39,448 nt of DNA, from positions 1 to 39,448 of the forward strand of contig CACYKF010000013.1 of assembly GCA_902774905.1 (NCBI GenBank). Reading direction: 5' to 3'. The translations under genes and the position numbers were made by a program. The DNA is from an uncultured bacterium. Its GTDB lineage: Bacteria; Cyanobacteriota; Vampirovibrionia; Gastranaerophilales; Gastranaerophilaceae. The notes below the pieces were generated by a model that was not told the origin of the DNA, ran no database searches, and saw only the letters and a list, made by a program, of their open reading frames with translations. Within the stretch, counting starts at the first letter, position 1, and each line of letters starts with the position of its first letter. Of the stretch, positions 1 to 8,404 are shown piece after piece.

Positions 1-18
1 GACCTTTACGCAGTGAGC

Positions 19-201
19 AATCATTGTTTGCGACACGACAACAAGGCGGGATTTGTTTGAACGATAGTGAGTTATCCCGCCTGTATGTGGAGCAAGTACC
101 AATGATTAGCGAACGGAGTTCAGGTCGGGGAGTTTCTTTGCGCCCCGTTTCTTTGCGGTCAAAGAAATGGGGCAAGGTAGTTTTGATGAACAAAAACTAC
201 C
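19..201 (-). repeat. Structured interspersed repeat, copy 1
   Basis: Non-coding repeat related to copies at 31614-31880 and 39363-39448, here in reverse orientation. It is built of nested stems: AATCATTG (19-26) with CAATGATT (100-107) enclosing AGGCGGGAT (44-52) with ATCCCGCCT (74-82); then GCCCC-TTTCTTT (142-154) with AAAGAAA-GGGGC (161-173); then GGTAGTTTT (176-184) with AAAACTACC (193-201). Small open frames cross it but show no family resemblance. It lies directly upstream of tatD and provides a spurious upstream ATG in the tatD frame. Function unknown. Confidence 0.75.
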
Positions 202-253
202 GATAATATGTTTTATGTATTTTGAAAAATATTTTAATGATATGATATATTAT

Positions 254-1030
254 ATGAATAAGTTTCAAATAATCAACACTCATTCCCATATAAATATGCT
301 CAAAGAGCGCACTATAACTGAAGCGTTGCAAAATTGTGACGATGAAAATATTACAATAATTGTTCCGTCCTATGATAATAAAAGCATCTTTGAAGTAGAT
401 GAACTTGTAAAAAAATATCCGCAAATATACGGTTATGTAGGAGTTTTCCCTGAAGAAGTCAAATGCTTTTCCGATAAAACTCTCTCCGATATGGAAAACA
501 TAATAAAAAACAATGACAGAATAATAGGTATAGGCGAAATCGGACTTGATTATTATTGGGATAAGAGTTTTATTGACCTGCAAAAAGAAGTTTTTATAAA
601 GCAAATTGATTTTGCAAACCAAATGAATTTACCTCTAAATATTCATTGCAGAGAAGCATATTTTGACACCCTGAACATTTTAAAAGAATATAATAAAAAC
701 TCTAAAGTCATTATGCACTGCTATTCAGGCAGTCTTGACTTTGCAAAAGAATGTATAAAACTTGGAATGTATATTTCAATAGGCGGAGTTGTAACCTTTA
801 AAAATGCTGTTAAAGTAAAAGAAGTAGCACAAAACATTCCGCTTAAAAATCTCTTACTTGAAACCGATGACCCGTATCTGACACCTGTTCCATACAGGGG
901 AAAAGAAAACCAACCATCCTATGTAAAATATGTAGCGCAGGAAATCGCATCTTTGCGAGGGATAACTTTTGAAGAAGTTGCGAACTCAACAACAAAAAAT
1001 GCAAAAGAAATATTTCCGCAAATCAATTAA
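254..1030 (+). CDS. tatD: TatD family metal-dependent hydrolase (putative deoxyribonuclease)
   Basis: A 258-residue TatD-type TIM-barrel hydrolase, a family of divalent-metal-dependent DNases acting in the cytoplasm. All expected metal and catalytic residues are visible: HxH at H10 and H12 (THSH), E95 in GIGEIGLDYY, H131 in NIHCREA, H155 in MHCYSGS and D205 in LLETDDPYL. The length fits the family. The open frame extends upstream to 167, but those 29 codons lie partly in the repeat and resemble nothing; family members begin just before the HxH motif, so the ATG at 254 is chosen. No Shine-Dalgarno is visible; a TATGAT box at 241-246 sits 7 nt before the start, compatible with a leaderless mRNA. 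Its 3' end overlaps the convergent small secreted gene by 8 bp. Confidence 0.93.
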   Translation: MNKFQIINTHSHINMLKERTITEALQNCDDENITIIVPSYDNKSIFEVDELVKKYPQIYGYVGVFPEEVKCFSDKTLSDMENIIKNNDRIIGIGEIGLDYYWDKSFIDLQKEVFIKQIDFANQMNLPLNIHCREAYFDTLNILKEYNKNSKVIMHCYSGSLDFAKECIKLGMYISIGGVVTFKNAVKVKEVAQNIPLKNLLLETDDPYLTPVPYRGKENQPSYVKYVAQEIASLRGITFEEVANSTTKNAKEIFPQIN

Positions 1031-1433
1031 TCGTTTCTAATTTTGTGTTCAGATTTAGTTCAATATATTTAAAAATATTTAAAACAACTCCGGGTTGAAA
1101 ATAGTAATTATCATCTGTCGGGGTAATTTTTAACATTCCCTGATTAGTATTAACATTAGAAATTGAAGCCAAAAACTGTTTTCCTACTGCTGTGAATAGT
1201 ACATAACCGTTTCTGGATTGAATTTCATCAATTTTGAATCTGTTTGCATTAACAGATGCTACTGTCAAATATAAAAGATGAACATTATCAGTATTAAAAA
1301 CTTTTATGCAGTCCTGATATTTAACATTCTGCGAAGTAGTCAATGCACTCAAATCAACGATTTCTTCTGCACTTACAGTCAAAGGACAAAAGAACATAAA
1401 TATTGCAAGTATTAAAACTATGATTCTTTCCAT
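1023..1433 (-). CDS. Small secreted protein of unknown function
   Basis: A 136-residue protein that I do not recognise. It starts with a clear signal peptide: a positively charged start (MER), a hydrophobic core over about residues 4-20, and a probable cleavage after VSA at residue 22, so it is likely exported to the periplasm or beyond. The mature part is about 114 residues with alternating polar and hydrophobic stretches suggestive of beta structure, and only one cysteine. The ATG lies inside the last codons of polA (16-bp overlap), with an AGGTGA Shine-Dalgarno also inside polA, so translation is probably coupled to polA. The 3' end overlaps tatD on the other strand. Function unknown; gene call fairly sure because of the signal peptide and Shine-Dalgarno. 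Confidence 0.75.
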   Translation of the reverse strand: MERIIVLILAIFMFFCPLTVSAEEIVDLSALTTSQNVKYQDCIKVFNTDNVHLLYLTVASVNANRFKIDEIQSRNGYVLFTAVGKQFLASISNVNTNQGMLKITPTDDNYYFQPGVVLNIFKYIELNLNTKLETIN

Positions 1434-4258
1434 GAGTCACCTGTATTTATATCAATAAGCAAAGGAACTTTTAACGGCTGATTCAATCCCATTGATTCAA
1501 GTACGAGTTTTTTTACCGTCTCAAGTTCAGATTTTTCAACTTCAATTACAAGTTCATCATGCACCTGCAAAATCAGTTGAGATTTTAAATTATTATCCTT
1601 TAATTTTTTATTAAAATCAATCATTGCAAGTTTTATTAAATCTGAAGCCGAGCCTTGCATAGGATGATTTATTGCTGCACGCTTTGCAAACTCTCTTATC
1701 ATCCCGTTTGGGCTGTTTATTTCGTTTGCAAGATAGCGTTTGCGCCCGAATATTGTTTCGACATACTCCTGCTTTTGCACAAGTTCAACCATTGATTGCA
1801 TATAAATTTGTATTTTGGGATAAGTTTCAAAATATTTATCAATAAAACTTTGGGCTTCATCAGCACTGATTTTTAATGCTTTTGCTAACCCGTATTTGCT
1901 TTGTCCGTAAACAATGCCAAAATTGACCGCTTTTGATTTATAGCGCATTTCTTTTGTTACCTGTTCAACTGGGACATCAAAAACCTTTGAAGCAGTAAGT
2001 GTATGAACATCAATACCTGAGTTAAACGCCCTGATAAGGTTATCATCGCCCGATACATGCGCCAACAACCTTAATTCAATCTGCGAATAATCAGCTGACA
2101 TTATCAGATAATTTTTTCTGTCTTTTGGCACAAATGCCTGTCTGATTTTGTTACCTTCCGGCGTTCTTACGGGAATATTCTGCAAATTAGGATTTGATGA
2201 TGACAGTCTGCCTGTTGTCGTGACCGTTTGATTAAAAGTAGTATGAATACGATTATCTTTTGCATCAATTAAAGCAGGCAAAGCCTCTGTATAAGTCGAT
2301 TTAAGTTTGGCTAATTTTCGGTATTCGAGAATTAACTTTGCAATTTCATGTTCCTGCGCCAAAGCATTTAAAACCTCCGCACTTGTAGAATTTTTTGCTT
2401 TCCCTCTTTTTTTTGATGTTTTTAATTCAAGTTTATCAAATAAAATTTCCCCAACCTGTTTTGGAGAATTGATATTAAACGGTTCTCCTGCAAGTTCATA
2501 TATTCTACCCTCAATGGTTGTGATTTGAGAATCAAGTTCAATTGTCAATTGTCTTAAATATTCTCTGTCAACGCTTACCCCTGCTTTTTCCATATCAGAC
2601 AAAACATAACTCAACGGAATTTCAATATCATTTAAAATTTTAAGTTCTTTTTCATCAAGATTTTGAAACCAAAATTTTGTAAGATTAAAAAGACTTGTGG
2701 TGCAATCTGATGTATGATTTTTGACATTTTCTATATCATAATCACAGAATTTTGCTTTTTTGGTATCCGTTACCATTGTTGTCAAAATATGATTAATTCT
2801 TTCCATACATTGAATATCAAATTCATTTGAAGCACTTGAATCTTTAATATAACTTGCAAGCATTGTATCAAAAACAACACCGTTTATTTGCCCAAATATA
2901 TTTAGTTCTTTTTTGGTATCGTGAACGATTTTTTTAATATTTTCACTTTCAAAAATCGGTTTTAAATCTGCAAGAACTTTATTTTCAGGCAACTGTGTAT
3001 CAATATTATGCGCAAGCGGAATATAATAACAGATCGTCTTACCCTCGTTACCAGATATTTTTAAACAACTGTCATATTTGAAATCAGAATTTACCCCGAA
3101 AGAAATTCCGTACAATTTGTAATTTATCGGATTTACTATATCCGCATAAGAACGAAGAGAAACAACAGACTGACTTTTTAAGACATCAATCATATCATCA
3201 AAATCCTGACTGTCTGTTATTAATTTACATTCATAATTAAGTTCGACTTTATTGACTTCAGTTGTAACTGCCTGCGCAAAAAGACCTAACTGCCCGTTTG
3301 TGTTGACATTTTGAGTCACGGGACTCTGCTCAATACCGGATGAAACGACTTTTGCATTTTTATTAAATGTTTTAAGAATTGACTCAATATTTTTTAAAAA
3401 ACTATAAAACTGCATACTTCTTAAAAACTCTGTTACAGTAGCAATATCAGGAAGTTCAATATTAGTTTTGTCAAAATCAAAATCTACATCAACATCACGG
3501 ACAATTGTTGCAAGATATTTACTCAATTTAGCATCCTCAACGCCGTTTTTAATCTTTTCACGGACAGAATTTCCCTGAATTTCATCAGCATGAGCCAAGA
3601 CATTATCAACGGTTCCAAATTGTTCAAGCAGTTTTACCGCTGTTTTTTCACCAATACCTTTAATTCCGGGAATATTATCAGATGTATCCCCTCTTAATGC
3701 CTTATAATCAATTACCTGATTAGGGTAAACACCAAGTTTTTCATATATTGTGTTCCAATTATATTCTTTCAATTCCCCTTTTGTTGGGATAATAACCTTA
3801 ACATAGCCATCCTTATCAACAAGTTGGAAAGAATCCTGATCCCCAGTCAAAATCAAAACTTTATGCCCCAATTCGCATGCACGCTTTGAAATAGTACCTA
3901 TAACATCATCTGCTTCAAAACCCGCCTTTGTATAAATAGGAATTGAAAATGAACGCAGACCTTCATAAATTAAGCCCATCTGTATCTGCATTTCATCAGG
4001 CATAGCAACTCTGTTTGCTTTGTATTCTTCATAAGTTTCAGTTCTGAAAGTTTGATGTGAAACATCGAAAGCAACCCCAATTGCATCAGCATTCAAATCT
4101 TTATTTTTTAATAAATCAAAAATCGCCTTAAAAAAACCGTAAACAGCCCAGGTGGGAGTACCTGTGCTTGTTTTCATACCTGTTCGTTCTAAAGCATAAT
4201 ATTCACGAAACGCCAAAGCATGACCATCTATTAAAATTAAGGTTTTTGATTCACCCAT
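1418..4258 (-). CDS. polA: DNA polymerase I
   Basis: A 946-residue family A DNA polymerase for Okazaki-fragment maturation and repair. The N-terminal 5'-3' exonuclease/flap domain (about residues 1-290) has the acidic motifs EADDVIGT, LTGDQDSFQL and the helix-hairpin region RGDTSDNIPGIKGIGEKTA. The C-terminal polymerase domain has motif A (SADYSQIELRLLAH), the O-helix (KSKAVNFGIVYGQS) and motif C (QVHDELVIEV). The middle 3'-5' exonuclease domain is degenerate: where proofreading enzymes have DTE, this has RSY, and the other acidic positions also appear replaced. The start at 4258 is chosen because GGGAG lies 8 nt upstream; the open frame reaches 4336, but that extension crosses the clpX terminator. 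It is followed by the overlapping small secreted gene. Confidence 0.97.
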   Translation of the reverse strand: MGESKTLILIDGHALAFREYYALERTGMKTSTGTPTWAVYGFFKAIFDLLKNKDLNADAIGVAFDVSHQTFRTETYEEYKANRVAMPDEMQIQMGLIYEGLRSFSIPIYTKAGFEADDVIGTISKRACELGHKVLILTGDQDSFQLVDKDGYVKVIIPTKGELKEYNWNTIYEKLGVYPNQVIDYKALRGDTSDNIPGIKGIGEKTAVKLLEQFGTVDNVLAHADEIQGNSVREKIKNGVEDAKLSKYLATIVRDVDVDFDFDKTNIELPDIATVTEFLRSMQFYSFLKNIESILKTFNKNAKVVSSGIEQSPVTQNVNTNGQLGLFAQAVTTEVNKVELNYECKLITDSQDFDDMIDVLKSQSVVSLRSYADIVNPINYKLYGISFGVNSDFKYDSCLKISGNEGKTICYYIPLAHNIDTQLPENKVLADLKPIFESENIKKIVHDTKKELNIFGQINGVVFDTMLASYIKDSSASNEFDIQCMERINHILTTMVTDTKKAKFCDYDIENVKNHTSDCTTSLFNLTKFWFQNLDEKELKILNDIEIPLSYVLSDMEKAGVSVDREYLRQLTIELDSQITTIEGRIYELAGEPFNINSPKQVGEILFDKLELKTSKKRGKAKNSTSAEVLNALAQEHEIAKLILEYRKLAKLKSTYTEALPALIDAKDNRIHTTFNQTVTTTGRLSSSNPNLQNIPVRTPEGNKIRQAFVPKDRKNYLIMSADYSQIELRLLAHVSGDDNLIRAFNSGIDVHTLTASKVFDVPVEQVTKEMRYKSKAVNFGIVYGQSKYGLAKALKISADEAQSFIDKYFETYPKIQIYMQSMVELVQKQEYVETIFGRKRYLANEINSPNGMIREFAKRAAINHPMQGSASDLIKLAMIDFNKKLKDNNLKSQLILQVHDELVIEVEKSELETVKKLVLESMGLNQPLKVPLLIDINTGDSWKES

Positions 4259-4279
4259 AAAACACTCCCTTCGACAAAT

Positions 4280-4285
4280 ATTATA
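4280..4285 (-). promoter_or_regulatory. Candidate polA -10 box
   Basis: A perfect TATAAT on the minus strand about 21 bp upstream of the polA start, in the only gap between the clpX terminator and polA. The best -35-like hexamer (TTGCAA, 4306-4311) is 20 bp away, longer than ideal, so this is only a candidate. Confidence 0.4.
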
Positions 4286-4312
4286 TTGCCATAAAAAAAG
4301 ACCTGTTGCAAT

Positions 4313-4343
4313 AAAAAAGGTGCGATTTTGTCGCACCTTTTTA
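4313..4343 (-). terminator. Intrinsic terminator downstream of clpX
   Basis: AAGGTGCGA and TCGCACCTT form a perfect stem with a 5-nt loop, flanked by A-tracts and T-tracts on both sides, so it can act on the minus strand after clpX. It separates clpX from polA. Confidence 0.85.
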
Positions 4344-4360
4344 TATAAATTTACTATATT

Positions 4361-5656
4361 TTATGCTATACTTTCATCTTTTTTTGTCGGAAGTTTGACA
4401 ACTTCGGCATTTTTTCTGTTTTCGACCATTTCCTTTGTTACAACAAATTTTTTGATATTTTCTTTTGTCGGAACATCATACATAACATCAAGCATAATTT
4501 CTTCAACAATAGATCTTAATGCTCTTGCGCCTGTTTTACGCTTAATTGCTTCTTTTGCAATCATATCAACCGCTTCAGGTTCAAATTCAAGTTCTACACC
4601 ATCCATTTCCAAAAGTGCCTGATATTGTTTTAAAATAGCATCTTTAGGCTCCGTCAAAATCATTTTTAATGTTTTTTCATTCAACTGGTCTAACACAGCA
4701 TAAACAGGAATACGACCGATAAATTCAGGAATTAAACCGAATTTTAACAAATCTTCAGGCTGTAATTTTTTTAGCAATTTTAGTGCATTAGCATCTTTTT
4801 CTGCCTGAGATAATGATGCCGTACCGAATCCGACTGAATTACCTTCGCCTGCTCTTGCATCAACAATTTTTTCAAGTCCGACAAATGCTCCGCCACAGAT
4901 AAACAGGATATTTTTTGTATTTATTTCTATAAATTCCTGATGCGGATGTTTTCTGCCACCCTGCGGTGGTACATGAGCAACAGTACCTTCTATCATTTTT
5001 AATAGAGCCTGCTGAACACCTTCGCCTGAAACATCTCTTGTGATAGAAGTGCTTTCAGACTTTCTTGAAATTTTGTCAATTTCATCTATATAAATAATAC
5101 CGCGTTCTGCTTTTGATGAATCAAAATCCGCATTTTGATATAATCTTAACAAAATGTTTTCAACATCATCCCCTACATAACCGGCTTCAGTTAATGTTGT
5201 AGCATCTGCAACCGCAAACGGAACATCAAGCATTTTTGCCAAAGTCTGCGCGAGTAATGTTTTACCCGAACCCGTAGGACCTACAAGCAAAATGTTAGAT
5301 TTTTGAATTTCTATATCATTTTTTTCTTCGCCGATATTATGTTTCAATCTTTTGTAATGATTGTAAACAGATACTGCAAGCACTTTTTTGGCATCATCCT
5401 GACCAACAATATATTGATCTAAATATGCTTTTATTTCGTGAGGTTTTGGAATAGATTTTTCATCCTTATCAGATTTTGTACCCTCAATTTCTTTTTCTTT
5501 ATTATCTAAAAATTCATCATCTAAAATCTCATTACAAAGTTCAACACATTCATCACAAATATAAACTTCAGGACCGGCAATTAATTTTTTTACCTGATCT
5601 TGTGTTTTACCGCAAAATGAGCATTTTAGAATTTTATCATCTTCATGTTTTGGCAT
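4361..5656 (-). CDS. clpX: ATP-dependent Clp protease ATP-binding subunit ClpX
   Basis: A 431-residue AAA+ unfoldase that feeds substrates into ClpP. The N-terminal zinc-binding domain has two CxxC pairs ([12 protein letters not shown], residues 12-40). Walker A is GPTGSGKT, Walker B is [10 protein letters not shown], the pore loop is GYVG, and the second pore loop is VGF in place of the common IGF. The C-terminal [15 protein letters not shown] segment is typical of the family. AAGGGG precedes the start by about 7 nt. It lies 17 bp after clpP in the usual tig-clpP-clpX order and ends at a strong terminator. Confidence 0.98.
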   Translation of the reverse strand: MPKHEDDKILKCSFCGKTQDQVKKLIAGPEVYICDECVELCNEILDDEFLDNKEKEIEGTKSDKDEKSIPKPHEIKAYLDQYIVGQDDAKKVLAVSVYNHYKRLKHNIGEEKNDIEIQKSNILLVGPTGSGKTLLAQTLAKMLDVPFAVADATTLTEAGYVGDDVENILLRLYQNADFDSSKAERGIIYIDEIDKISRKSESTSITRDVSGEGVQQALLKMIEGTVAHVPPQGGRKHPHQEFIEINTKNILFICGGAFVGLEKIVDARAGEGNSVGFGTASLSQAEKDANALKLLKKLQPEDLLKFGLIPEFIGRIPVYAVLDQLNEKTLKMILTEPKDAILKQYQALLEMDGVELEFEPEAVDMIAKEAIKRKTGARALRSIVEEIMLDVMYDVPTKENIKKFVVTKEMVENRKNAEVVKLPTKKDESIA

Positions 5657-5673
5657 TTATAAGCCCCTTTTAA

Positions 5674-6264
5674 CTATTTAATTTCGTCTCTTGAAATAAC
5701 TTTATCTATCATACCGTATTCTAATGCTTCCTGCGGAGTCATGATGTAATCACGATCGGTATCTTTTTCAATTTTTTTAATTGATTGACCGGTATTAGAA
5801 GCGAGAATTTCGTTTAATGATTTTTTAATTCTTATAATTTCCGCAGCCTGAATTTCAATATCGGTTGCCTGACCTTGAGCACCGCCTAAAGGTTGATGTA
5901 TCAATACTCTTGAGTGAGGAAGGGCAAGTCTTTTACCTTTAGCACCGGATGACAACAAGAATGCACCCATTGAAGCAGCCTGACCTAAACAAATTGTAGA
6001 AACATCTGCTCTGATATGCTGCATTGTATCGTAAATTGCAAAACCTGCAGTAACACTTCCACCCGGAGAATTTATATATAACATAATATCTTTTTCAGGA
6101 TTTTCGCTGTCTAATAACAATAACTGTGCGACAACAAGGTTTGCAACCATATCATCAATTTGTGTTCCTAAAAATATAATTCTTTCTCTCAATAATCTTG
6201 AAAAAATATCAAAAGAGCGTTCGCCTCTGCTTGACTGCTCTATTACTACAGGTACAAAACTCAT
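5674..6264 (-). CDS. clpP: ATP-dependent Clp protease proteolytic subunit ClpP
   Basis: A 196-residue serine peptidase, which assembles as tetradecameric rings with ClpX. The catalytic triad is S98 (GQAASMGA), H123 (LIHQPLGG) and D172 (DRDY), the numbering seen in typical ClpP. The start at [10 protein letters not shown] follows GGGA about 7 nt upstream. clpX follows after 17 bp. A terminator lies between tig and clpP, so clpP and clpX may also be expressed from their own promoter (a TATAAT-like box is present at 6295-6300). Confidence 0.98.
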   Translation of the reverse strand: MSFVPVVIEQSSRGERSFDIFSRLLRERIIFLGTQIDDMVANLVVAQLLLLDSENPEKDIMLYINSPGGSVTAGFAIYDTMQHIRADVSTICLGQAASMGAFLLSSGAKGKRLALPHSRVLIHQPLGGAQGQATDIEIQAAEIIRIKKSLNEILASNTGQSIKKIEKDTDRDYIMTPQEALEYGMIDKVISRDEIK

Positions 6265-6294
6265 ATTATTTCCCTTTCTTATACTACGAAACTT

Positions 6295-6300
6295 ATTATA
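6295..6300 (-). promoter_or_regulatory. Candidate clpP -10 box
   Basis: Perfect TATAAT on the minus strand, 30 bp before the clpP start and just after the tig terminator. The -35 position would fall within the terminator stem and has no good match, so confidence is low. Confidence 0.3.
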
Positions 6301-6304
6301 TATT

Positions 6305-6334
6305 AAAAAAGCGGAGCGGTCGCTCCGCTTTTTG
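6305..6334 (-). terminator. Intrinsic terminator downstream of tig
   Basis: AAAAAGCGGAGC (6306-6317) pairs perfectly with GCTCCGCTTTTT (6322-6333) around a GGTC-type tetraloop, with flanking T-tract on the minus strand. It lies between tig and clpP and may only partly separate them. Confidence 0.85.
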
Positions 6335-6345
6335 TATGATTTTTA

Positions 6346-7731
6346 TTAAGCCTCAGTTTTTTCTTCTTCTTTTTCTGCTTTTTTAGAAGATTTTTTCTTT
6401 GCTTTTGTTTCTTTTTCTTCTTTAGCAGGTTCAACTTCTACATATTCAAATTTATTATTATCAATTAAGAAGTCTCTTACTTTATCATTGATAACCTGTT
6501 GAGATAAAGAATTTACGAATGTAGGATTTTGACCAAACTGTTTAACTAACTGTTCAGGAGTAGTACCATAAGCCATGCTCAATTGAGTTAATCTGCTTGT
6601 CAAATCTTCCTGACCTACTGTAAGATTTTCTTCTTTTGAAATCTTATCTACAATCAACGAATTTTTAATTCTGATTTTTGCATCTTCTGAAAGAGTTTGA
6701 GCAAATTTTGTTTCACCGCCCTGTGCTTCAACAAACTGAGCCCAATTACCGCCTTGATTTGCAATTCTTTGCTGATAATCATTAGCAATTGCTCTTACTT
6801 CTCTGTCAATCATGCTTTGAGGAATATCAATTGAAGTTGAATCAACAATTGATTTGAATGCAGCATTTTCAGCGCTCAATCTTTTTGCATTTTCTCTTTG
6901 TGTATCAATGAATGACTGGATATCAGATTTTAATTCATCAACAGTTGAGAATCTTGTAGCCTTTTTAACAAGTTCATCATTAAGTTCAGGAAGAACTCTC
7001 TGTTTTATTTCATTCAATTTAATATCAAATTTTGCATCTTGCCCCTGTAATTTTTTATCATGATATTCTTCAGGGAATTTAACATCGATTGTAAATTCTT
7101 CTTTAAGATTGTGACCAACCAACTGTTCTGCAAAGCCCGGAATAAAGTTCGAATGAGCCAAATCAAGCGCATAACCTTTTGCACTTCCGCCTTGAATTTT
7201 TTCACCGTTGCAAGTACCGTCAAAATCAAATACAACTATGTCAGTATCTTTTGATGGTCTGTCAAGAACCAATTCCAATGATGAATTTTGAGTTAAGAAG
7301 TTATTAATAGCATTATCTAATGCACCTTTATCTTCCGGTGCAATCTCTGCTTTCAATTCCATCCCCTTATAAGTGCCGATTGTAAATTCAGGTCTTGTTT
7401 CAACTTGAATTGTAACCTGCAAATCTTGTCCCGGTTCATAATTGTATGAGGTCAAAGCAGGTTGAGTAACAGTATCTAACTTGTTTTCACTGATAGCCTG
7501 TGAGATATATCTCGGTAAAAGCATATCCAATGCTTCCTGCTGGATTCTGTCAACACCGACATGTCTTTCAACAACGGATTTTGGGGCTTTACCTTTTCTG
7601 AATCCGTTTATGTTTACATATTGAGAAATTCTGTTTGCTGCTAAATTGTAAGCTGAATCTGCTTCATTGGCAGGAATAGTCATATTCAATATAACTATAT
7701 TGTCTTTTTCTTTTGTTAAAGTTGTTTGCAT
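6346..7731 (-). CDS. tig: Trigger factor (ribosome-associated chaperone, peptidyl-prolyl isomerase)
   Basis: A 461-residue trigger factor that binds near the ribosomal exit tunnel and protects nascent chains. The ribosome-docking signature GFRKGKAP is at residues 43-50. A central FKBP-like isomerase domain (about 150-240) includes the FDGTCNGEKIQGG and FIPGFAEQLVGH segments. The C-terminal chaperone arms are helical, and the protein ends in a lysine/glutamate-rich tail of about 30 residues. The start follows AAGGGGAG. It leads the tig-clpP-clpX cluster. Confidence 0.96.
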   Translation of the reverse strand: MQTTLTKEKDNIVILNMTIPANEADSAYNLAANRISQYVNINGFRKGKAPKSVVERHVGVDRIQQEALDMLLPRYISQAISENKLDTVTQPALTSYNYEPGQDLQVTIQVETRPEFTIGTYKGMELKAEIAPEDKGALDNAINNFLTQNSSLELVLDRPSKDTDIVVFDFDGTCNGEKIQGGSAKGYALDLAHSNFIPGFAEQLVGHNLKEEFTIDVKFPEEYHDKKLQGQDAKFDIKLNEIKQRVLPELNDELVKKATRFSTVDELKSDIQSFIDTQRENAKRLSAENAAFKSIVDSTSIDIPQSMIDREVRAIANDYQQRIANQGGNWAQFVEAQGGETKFAQTLSEDAKIRIKNSLIVDKISKEENLTVGQEDLTSRLTQLSMAYGTTPEQLVKQFGQNPTFVNSLSQQVINDKVRDFLIDNNKFEYVEVEPAKEEKETKAKKKSSKKAEKEEEKTEA

Positions 7732-7771
7732 AATATTTACTCCCCTTATTAACTAAACATTCAATAATAAA

Positions 7772-7799
7772 ATTTTACACGAAATATCCATAAAATCAA
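7772..7799 (-). promoter_or_regulatory. Candidate sigma-70-type promoter of tig
   Basis: Minus strand TTGATT (7794-7799), 16-bp spacer, TAAAAT (7772-7777), about 40 bp before the tig start. Reasonable match to the TTGACA/TATAAT consensus. Confidence 0.45.
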
Positions 7800-7827
7800 G
7801 TTACTTCACAATTTTTTAATATTTCGC

Positions 7828-7857
7828 TTGCAAGAAAAAATACTTTGTGCTTAAATA
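7828..7857 (+). promoter_or_regulatory. Candidate rpsP promoter
   Basis: TTGCAA (7828-7833), 18-bp spacer, TAAATA (7852-7857). This would give rpsP a leader of about 100 nt. Confidence 0.3.
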
Positions 7858-7898
7858 TAGCCATAGCCGAAGTAATTTTCCTCTATATTTTGGCTTAG

Positions 7899-7927
7899 GC
7901 AATTGCAGGAAGCGGCGCCTTAATTGC
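7899..7927 (+). promoter_or_regulatory. Candidate hairpin in the rpsP leader
   Basis: GCAATT (7899-7904) pairs with AATTGC (7922-7927), with an inner AGG/CCT pairing around a GC-rich loop. It lies about 35 nt before the rpsP start. It could be an autoregulatory leader, but the stem is short. Confidence 0.3.
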
Positions 7928-7961
7928 TGAAGATGTAAAATTAAAAAGAAGGAAAAAAAGA

Positions 7962-8354
7962 ATGTTAAAAATCAGATTAAAAAGATTAGGTGCTAAAAAG
8001 CAACCGTCATACAGAATTATTGTTATCAATTCAACTACAAAAAGAGAAGGTCGTCCTATTCAGGAATTAGGTTATTACAACCCTAAGACTAAAGAAATGA
8101 AGTTTGATAAAGCAAGTGCTTTGGAATGGATATCTAAAGGCGCTCAGGCAACTGAAAGAGTTCAGTACTTAATCAAACATTGCAACGAAGACGGCACTTT
8201 AAACTATGTAAAAAAAGAAACAGTTAAACTTTCTAAAAAAGCATTAGCAAAAAAACAGGCTGAAGAAGAAGCAAAGGCTGCAGCAGAAGCAGAGGCAAAA
8301 GCAGCAGCGGAAGCAGAAGCACCTGCAACAGAAGAAGCACCTGCTGAAGCATAG
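7962..8354 (+). CDS. rpsP: Small ribosomal subunit protein bS16
   Basis: A 130-residue S16 protein. Residues 1-80 match the family core (MLKIRLKRLGAKKQPSYRII, EELGYYNP-like and ALEWISKGAQ segments). The last 45-50 residues are a low-complexity Lys/Ala/Glu tail with two AKAAAEAE units, which is longer than the common S16 of about 80-90 residues. GAAGGA precedes the start. It is flanked by its own candidate promoter and terminator. In many bacteria rpsP is followed by rimM, trmD and rplS; here it stands alone and rplS is about 31 kb away. Confidence 0.97.
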   Translation: MLKIRLKRLGAKKQPSYRIIVINSTTKREGRPIQELGYYNPKTKEMKFDKASALEWISKGAQATERVQYLIKHCNEDGTLNYVKKETVKLSKKALAKKQAEEEAKAAAEAEAKAAAEAEAPATEEAPAEA

Positions 8355-8370
8355 TTTCAAATATTATAAA

Positions 8371-8404
8371 AAAAGGGGTTCTCAAAATGAGAACTCTTTT
8401 TTTT
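8371..8404 (+). terminator. Terminator between rpsP and the convergent helicase gene
   Basis: GTTCTCA (8378-8384) and TGAGAAC (8388-8394) form a perfect stem with a 3-nt loop, followed by CTTTTTTTT on the plus strand and preceded by an A-tract that becomes U-rich on the minus strand. It probably serves both convergent genes. Confidence 0.85.

Noticed and set aside
167-253. Upstream in-frame extension of tatD
   Set aside because: It begins in the repeat and has no family similarity; TatD proteins start just before the HxH motif at the ATG at 254.
197-622. Open frame antisense to tatD
   Set aside because: Low-complexity, Phe/Ile/Tyr-rich shadow of a clearly coding strand.
4259-4336. Upstream in-frame extension of polA
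   Set aside because: It would translate through the clpX terminator; a good Shine-Dalgarno supports the start at 4258.
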